DNA of 10,640 nucleotides from Marisimplicoccus sp965655775. GTDB taxonomy: Bacteria > Bacteroidota > Bacteroidia > Flavobacteriales > Flavobacteriaceae. The notes under the pieces were generated by a model that was not told the DNA's origin, searched no databases, and saw nothing but the letters and a program-made list of their open reading frames with translations. This document shows positions 7,152-10,640 of this stretch, in pieces. The stretch lies in the NCBI GenBank assembly GCA_965655775.1, contig CBFHHV010000029.1, positions 1 to 10,640 of the forward strand, in the 5' to 3' direction. Position numbers and translations under genes: made by a program. The first letter of the stretch is position 1; every line of letters starts with the position of its first letter.

Positions 7152-7892
7152 TTAATAATCTTCATATGAAGCATAGAGAATCCCTTTCTCTAATATTTGA
7201 ATGAATCGATCATCCTTATAAACTTCTTTCGTATGACCTAGAGCTGTGTAAAATGATCTCCCACCGTCATATTCTTGATACCATGTTATTGGATGATTAT
7301 CAGGGTGTTCTCCTCCCTGATATGAAGATTCATCTAACTTCAACAATGTCTTTATATTACTACTTATATAATCAAAGTTGTACCACTCGTCTTCAATTTC
7401 CCAATCCTGGTTTAAGTGTTTTGTAATTCCATGGTCATTATCAATTGTTAAAATTTTAGCAGGTACAATATCTGAATGATTTCTAAAATATGCACCAACT
7501 AAATCCCCATACCACTGCCAATTATACTCGGTATCTGCAGCAGCATGAACTCCAACAAATCCTTTGCCACTCTTTATAAAAGTTTCCATGACTCTTTGTT
7601 CATAATCAGTTAAGATCTCCTCAGTTGTATTCAGAAAAATAATTGTTTTAATATCTCTTAAATTATTATAAGTAATTACATCTGAATTATCTGAATGATA
7701 TACGTTAAAGTTATTTTTAACACCAATACTTTTTATCAGACTCAAGCCTGATTCAATTGAGTCATGAACCCAACCCTGAGCTTCTGTAATAACAAGAACT
7801 GAAAACGTATTCTCATTAGAACAATTTAGGCAGGTAATATGTAAATTTGATTGGATTAGAAAAATTGAAAGAAGAGTTAGACATAACTTCAT
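7152..7892 (-). CDS. Secreted ThuA-domain protein
   Basis: This 246-residue protein has a single ThuA (trehalose-utilisation-like, glutamine-amidotransferase-fold) domain from about residue 30 to 242. Visible blocks are SVLVITEAQGWVHDSI (31-46), SGKGFVGVHAAADTEYNW (108-125), GGEHPDNHPITW (193-204) and GGRSFYTALGHTKEVY (210-225), the family signature. Residues 1-20 are hydrophobic and act as a signal peptide; Cys21 and Cys24 follow but do not make a good lipobox, so the anchor state is unclear. The family is linked to sugar metabolism, and recent work ties some members to 3-keto-sugar chemistry; the substrate here is unknown. It is the last gene of the minus-strand block, 22 bases after the small exported protein gene. 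Confidence 0.85.
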   Translation of the reverse strand: MKLCLTLLSIFLIQSNLHITCLNCSNENTFSVLVITEAQGWVHDSIESGLSLIKSIGVKNNFNVYHSDNSDVITYNNLRDIKTIIFLNTTEEILTDYEQRVMETFIKSGKGFVGVHAAADTEYNWQWYGDLVGAYFRNHSDIVPAKILTIDNDHGITKHLNQDWEIEDEWYNFDYISSNIKTLLKLDESSYQGGEHPDNHPITWYQEYDGGRSFYTALGHTKEVYKDDRFIQILEKGILYASYEDY

Positions 7893-7914
7893 ATATAGAG
7901 ATTAAATATATAAG

Positions 7915-8367
7915 TTATTTACCAAAAACTTTCCTTAACTGACCCTTAGATAGCCATGTCCATTTAACTTCATCTGAACCTGAACTTGTATATAAAATTT
8001 TAATTTGACCAGAAGTTAAACGTGTAATACCTATTTTCCCTCTGGATATATCAATATATGTTATTGGATCATTTTTCTTCATTTTAGAACGCATTAATAT
8101 TTTATTATACATATCATCTAATTCTTCATCTGTAGCTATGAATCGGACATTAGTCATATCATTCATCTGAGGAAATTCTAAATTATGATATTTTAAATTA
8201 TAAATGTTTTCATTATTTATAACCTGCTTTGTCAACTCAATATATTTGTATAAAGTAGAAATTTTTCCAATTGTTTCTACTGAATAATTGGAAGAAGTCT
8301 GTTCAACTTGTGCATAAGAGAACGAGCATGCAATAATAGCAATTAATGCAATGAATGGTTTTTTCAT
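7915..8367 (-). CDS. Small exported protein of unknown function
   Basis: I do not recognise this 150-residue protein. It has a clear signal peptide (MKKPFIALIAIIACSFSYAQ) with a likely cut after Ala19, the Tyr-Ala-Gln pattern common in flavobacteria. The IIAC segment (Cys14) is an alternative but very early lipobox. The mature part is charged, with a probable helix at 33-52, an acidic segment ATDEELDDMYNKI at 78-90, and a basic, Trp-containing C-terminus (WTWLSKGQLRKVFGK). It has no repeats, no cysteines after the signal region and no membrane segment, so a periplasmic location is likely. It sits 15 bases downstream of the transporter gene and 22 bases before the ThuA gene, so it is probably co-transcribed with both. 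Confidence 0.8.
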   Translation of the reverse strand: MKKPFIALIAIIACSFSYAQVEQTSSNYSVETIGKISTLYKYIELTKQVINNENIYNLKYHNLEFPQMNDMTNVRFIATDEELDDMYNKILMRSKMKKNDPITYIDISRGKIGITRLTSGQIKILYTSSGSDEVKWTWLSKGQLRKVFGK

Positions 8368-8382
8368 ACACCCTAAAATTAA

Positions 8383-8979
8383 TTATTTTTTTTTAATAAG
8401 AATTTGCTTTTTTAGATAGTTCAGTAATATCCCATAAACAGGGAGAAAGAAGATAATTCCAATAATAATTTTAATAATAAGTTGATTGGTTGCTATTTCA
8501 AACCAATTGTTTGCCATATATAGATCTTCAGAATTATAAAAAGCACTAAAAAAGAAAGAATATGTATCAATAATATTCGATACAAATGTAGAAAGCACAG
8601 GTGCAACCCACCAATATGAATATTTATCTCTAAAGTATTGAAAAGCATTTATATCAATTAGAATACTCAATGCGTATGCTATAGAGCTTGCAAGGCTAAT
8701 TCTAAAAGCAATTGAAAACAGATTTTGCTCAAAATATATAATTAAAAAAGATGAAATAATTGCAAATGGAAATGCAAATGAGATAGTTCTAGTTGCTACT
8801 GACTTACCAACTAACCTTACAGTTAGATCAGTAGCAACAATTATTAATGGAAAGCTAAAAGCCGCCCATGTAAGCTTTATTCCAATAATATCTAATGGTA
8901 TTGATACAAGAAAATTAGATATTGTTATTATTACAATATGAAGTAAAACAAGAAACTGTAATAATTTTCTATTTTTCAT
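8383..8979 (-). CDS. yhhQ: Queuosine-precursor (7-deazapurine) transporter, VUT family
   Basis: This 198-residue integral membrane protein has about six helices. It closely resembles E. coli YhhQ in order and motif: TWAAFSFPLIIVATDLTVR at 37-55, WWVAPVLSTFVSNIIDT at 123-139, MANNWFEIA at 155-163 and FFLPVYGILLN at 177-187. YhhQ brings preQ0 and preQ1 into the cell for queuosine synthesis at the tRNA wobble position, so this protein is likely to import the same or similar bases across the inner membrane. The length is slightly under the E. coli protein. Its start codon lies inside the upstream phosphoribosyltransferase gene (11-base overlap), so the two are translationally coupled. No queuosine synthesis gene such as tgt is in the window. 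Confidence 0.9.
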   Translation of the reverse strand: MKNRKLLQFLVLLHIVIITISNFLVSIPLDIIGIKLTWAAFSFPLIIVATDLTVRLVGKSVATRTISFAFPFAIISSFLIIYFEQNLFSIAFRISLASSIAYALSILIDINAFQYFRDKYSYWWVAPVLSTFVSNIIDTYSFFFSAFYNSEDLYMANNWFEIATNQLIIKIIIGIIFFLPVYGILLNYLKKQILIKKK

Positions 8980-9433
8980 TTAATTTCCACCAATTTTCCC
9001 ATGGAAATACATACCAATAATCATTAACTTTTGAGTTAACTGTTTTTCCATAATATTCAACCTTTGATTTACTCTCCGATTTATTAATCAATACAGCAAA
9101 ATGTATTTTAGTTTTTAGATTTTTACTCAAATCCTTTATGACACCAATAGTTTGACCAGAATCATTTATATCATCAATTATTAGTGCTGAAGTAAATTTT
9201 TTCATTTTTTCATAAATACTAATCAAATCTGGATCTTTATTAGAGTCTCTTAATTCAAGATTTATTACTTCATGTGGTTTATTTATATAATGTGAAAGAT
9301 AAATACCTGGAATACATCCTCCCCTATTTATACTGATTATTACCTCAGGATCAAAATTTGATTTAGTCAGCTGCTCAGAAATGTTGCGAATTGAATCGAT
9401 CATTTCTTCAATCTTAAAATAAATTCTTTTCAT
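8969..9433 (-). CDS. Phosphoribosyltransferase of the purine-salvage type
   Basis: This 154-residue cytoplasmic type I phosphoribosyltransferase has the PRPP-binding loop ALIIDDINDSGQTI at 83-96, with two adjacent acidic residues then the Gly-Gln-Thr turn. It also has the early PPi loop region IISINRGGCIPG at 32-43 and the C-terminal YVFPWENWW (141-149). The latter resembles hypoxanthine/xanthine-type enzymes and the COG2236 group. Such enzymes join a nucleobase to PRPP to give a nucleotide; which base is used cannot be read off. The 11-base overlap with the YhhQ-type transporter gene suggests that it acts on an imported base. It is the first gene of the minus-strand block and is divergent from the gene at 9471, with only 37 bases between them. 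Confidence 0.85.
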   Translation of the reverse strand: MKRIYFKIEEMIDSIRNISEQLTKSNFDPEVIISINRGGCIPGIYLSHYINKPHEVINLELRDSNKDPDLISIYEKMKKFTSALIIDDINDSGQTIGVIKDLSKNLKTKIHFAVLINKSESKSKVEYYGKTVNSKVNDYWYVFPWENWWKLNEK

Positions 9434-9470
9434 TTTTTCAATATAAAAAATTATACTTTAAATTAGGATT

Positions 9471-9854
9471 ATGAAAAAAGAATTAAATAAAAAAAGTGAT
9501 GTTGTAACGGTTGTTATTGATGTTACATTTAAAGATAATATTGAAGCTGTAAGACACTACATAAGAGAAGAACAGTGTCCTCTCTTCTATAGCTTTAACG
9601 ATGATGGTATAATTAAATTTGAGTGGTTCTTAAACGAAGAGCATAATACAGCAACTCTTGTTGAAGTATTTAAAAACTCCGATGTATGGGAAGAACTTGG
9701 AAATAAAGTTATTGGATCTCCAATTAACATTAGATTTAGAGAGTTGTTTGAAATAGAAAAACTTACTGTTCTAGGTGATATTAATGATTCATTCAAAGAA
9801 AAAATTCAACCTATGAATCCAATAATTAAAACTTATGTTGGCGGGATAAGCTAA
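9471..9854 (+). CDS. Small dimeric alpha-beta-barrel protein, antibiotic biosynthesis monooxygenase-like
   Basis: This 127-residue soluble protein has a pattern like ABM or quinol-monooxygenase-type dimeric alpha-beta barrels. It has an opening beta strand (VVTVVIDVTF, 11-20), then a helix, IIKFEWFLNEEHNTATLVEVFKNSDVW split across 47-73, and a late strand LTVLGDI (98-104). The ending QPMNPIIKTYVGGI (113-126) recalls relatives that I remember as uncharacterised members. The fold assignment is moderate and no activity can be claimed. The start is fixed by an in-frame TAA at 9459-9461. A weak AGGA stands right before the ATG. It is a monocistronic plus-strand gene between two minus-strand genes and has no signal peptide. 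Confidence 0.65.
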   Translation: MKKELNKKSDVVTVVIDVTFKDNIEAVRHYIREEQCPLFYSFNDDGIIKFEWFLNEEHNTATLVEVFKNSDVWEELGNKVIGSPINIRFRELFEIEKLTVLGDINDSFKEKIQPMNPIIKTYVGGIS

Positions 9855-9880
9855 AGTCAGATAGAATAAACCTAAGCAAT

Positions 9881-10036
9881 TTATTTAATAAGAAATTTCT
9901 TTGCAAATTTAATAAGCCAGCCAAATTTGTAATACATAATTTTCATTGTGTAAAACATATATGTTTTAGAATATGAAAGTTTTTGAAGGATATTACTTCG
10001 ACTTAATAAATATGACATACGCCTAATCAACTTCAT
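9881..10036 (-). CDS. Small basic 51-residue ORF, unknown
   Basis: A complete frame of 51 codons runs from ATG (10034-10036) to TAA (9881-9883), beginning MKLIRRMSYLLSRSNILQK and ending YKFGWLIKFAKKFLIK. It has at least 11 Lys/Arg, many Tyr, and no Asp or Glu, so it is strongly basic. The C-terminal 19 residues could form an amphipathic cationic helix. An in-frame stop lies 12 bases before the ATG, and a TAAGTTTG string matching the -7 consensus lies just before the start. It fills most of an otherwise empty 240-base gap on the strand of the SDR gene upstream. I do not recognise a family. AT-rich spacers do yield chance ORFs of this size, so support is moderate. Confidence 0.45.
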   Translation of the reverse strand: MKLIRRMSYLLSRSNILQKLSYSKTYMFYTMKIMYYKFGWLIKFAKKFLIK

Positions 10037-10094
10037 AAACCAAACTTATAAAGTATAAATGACCTAGTAGTCTAATAAAAAGTTAAATACTTAG

Positions 10095-10640
10095 TTAAGT
10101 TTTAAAATATTTTGATGTATCCTCAATTGTTTTTTCAATTGGAATTGGATTGTACTTTAATATATTTTTAGCGAGACTAGAATCAATGTTTATATCAAGT
10201 CCTAGTAGGTTTCGTATAGGTTTAATTGTTTTGTCAAAATTTGCCAAAAACCTGACTAAAAAAACTGGTGGACTATAAGTTGGGGCATTATGTCCGTGAT
10301 TATTTACCATTTTACAAAAGTCTTTAACCCAATAAGTATTCTCACAAACAATAAATCTTTTTCCTATGGAATTATTATTTTTTAAAGCTGCAACATGCAT
10401 TTTAGCAACATCCCTTACATCAACTATTCCCATCTTAAATGGGGGAGCTACAGGCATTTCTCTATTAATCATCATGGAGAAGAATTCAAGTGAACCCCTC
10501 TTTATATACTTCCCTATACCTGGGCCTAAAACTACAGGAGGAAGAATAGTTGTCAATTCAATTGAATTGAATTTTGAGACATAATCCCAAGCGGACCTTT
10601 CAGCTAATGTTTTACTCTTTGTATATGCGTCTAAATCTTT
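10095..10640 (-). CDS. C-terminal part of an extended SDR (dihydroflavonol-reductase/epimerase-like), cut by the right edge
   Basis: The frame is open from the right edge to TAA at 10095-10097, giving 181 residues of the C-terminal part. It opens with KDLDAYTKSKTLAERSAWDY, which holds the YxxxK catalytic pair (Tyr6, Lys10 of the fragment) of short-chain dehydrogenases in the arrangement of dihydroflavonol-4-reductase-like enzymes. Then come TTILPPVVLGPGIG (30-43) and the substrate-side block GIVDVRDVAKMHVAAL (71-86). The missing N-terminus should carry the NAD(P)-binding GxxGxxG. The substrate is unknown; likely an aldehyde, ketone or nucleotide sugar. A TTG at 10554-10556 could be mistaken for a start, but it encodes Leu29 inside the conserved region. 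The small ORF at 9881-10036 follows after 58 bases. Confidence 0.9.
   Translation of the reverse strand, partial: KDLDAYTKSKTLAERSAWDYVSKFNSIELTTILPPVVLGPGIGKYIKRGSLEFFSMMINREMPVAPPFKMGIVDVRDVAKMHVAALKNNNSIGKRFIVCENTYWVKDFCKMVNNHGHNAPTYSPPVFLVRFLANFDKTIKPIRNLLGLDINIDSSLAKNILKYNPIPIEKTIEDTSKYFKT

Noticed and set aside
9587..9796. Minus-strand 69-codon ORF opposite the ABM-like gene
   Set aside because: It is antisense to a coherent alpha/beta protein and has low-complexity Ser/Asn content.
10366..10584. Plus-strand 72-codon ORF opposite the SDR gene
   Set aside because: It covers the conserved VVLGPG and FxDVRDVA regions of the SDR on the other strand, so it is a shadow.
1..10640. CRISPR array, tRNA, rRNA, phage or defence island
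   Set aside because: No regularly spaced repeats, no cloverleaf or rRNA sequence, and no nuclease, helicase or phage structural protein motif was seen on either strand.

Overview
The window reads as Bacteroidota, most likely a marine flavobacterium-like lineage. This rests on very AT-rich DNA (roughly 65-75% A+T by eye), Lys/Asn/Ile-rich proteins, a signal peptide ending in Tyr-Ala-Gln, several short lipoprotein signal peptides, a TAnnTTTG-type -7 promoter element and few Shine-Dalgarno sequences. The genus cannot be told from the sequence. Genes are tightly packed, with no stretch over 300 bases without a gene.

Left block (1-6659, all minus strand, read right to left): a lipoprotein quinoprotein dehydrogenase with a built-in cytochrome c domain, a class I SAM methyltransferase, a DUF2461 protein, an omega-amidase-type nitrilase (YafV/NIT2-like), a lipoprotein amidase-signature enzyme, a DUF502 membrane protein, and the first 16 codons of another exported protein cut by the left edge. 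Gaps are only 3-35 bases, so this is probably one or two transcripts. The methyltransferase gene is bracketed by an 18-base exact direct repeat. Each copy contains the stop-codon context of the dehydrogenase gene and the first codons of the DUF2461 gene, which looks like the footprint of a single-gene insertion.

Middle (6660-7892): a 120-base divergent spacer carries a hairpin plus T-run just before a plus-strand COG3602-type ACT-domain gene. That gene converges, with a 6-base gap, on a secreted ThuA-domain gene.

Right-centre block (7152-9433, minus strand): a phosphoribosyltransferase overlaps the start of a YhhQ-type queuosine-precursor transporter gene, followed by a small exported protein of unknown function and the ThuA-domain protein. 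The overlap suggests a nucleobase uptake and salvage pair.

Right end (9471-10640): a plus-strand small protein of probable dimeric alpha-beta-barrel (antibiotic biosynthesis monooxygenase-like) fold; a previously uncalled 51-residue basic ORF on the minus strand; and the C-terminal part of a dihydroflavonol-reductase-like extended SDR running off the right edge. Its apparent TTG start is false, because the frame stays open to the edge and includes the YxxxK catalytic motif.

No tRNA, rRNA, CRISPR array, transposase or phage gene was seen. The window is mostly ordinary flavobacterial chromosome. The best leads are the repeat-flanked methyltransferase, the leader hairpin before the ACT gene, the small ORF at 9881-10036 and the transporter/phosphoribosyltransferase overlap.
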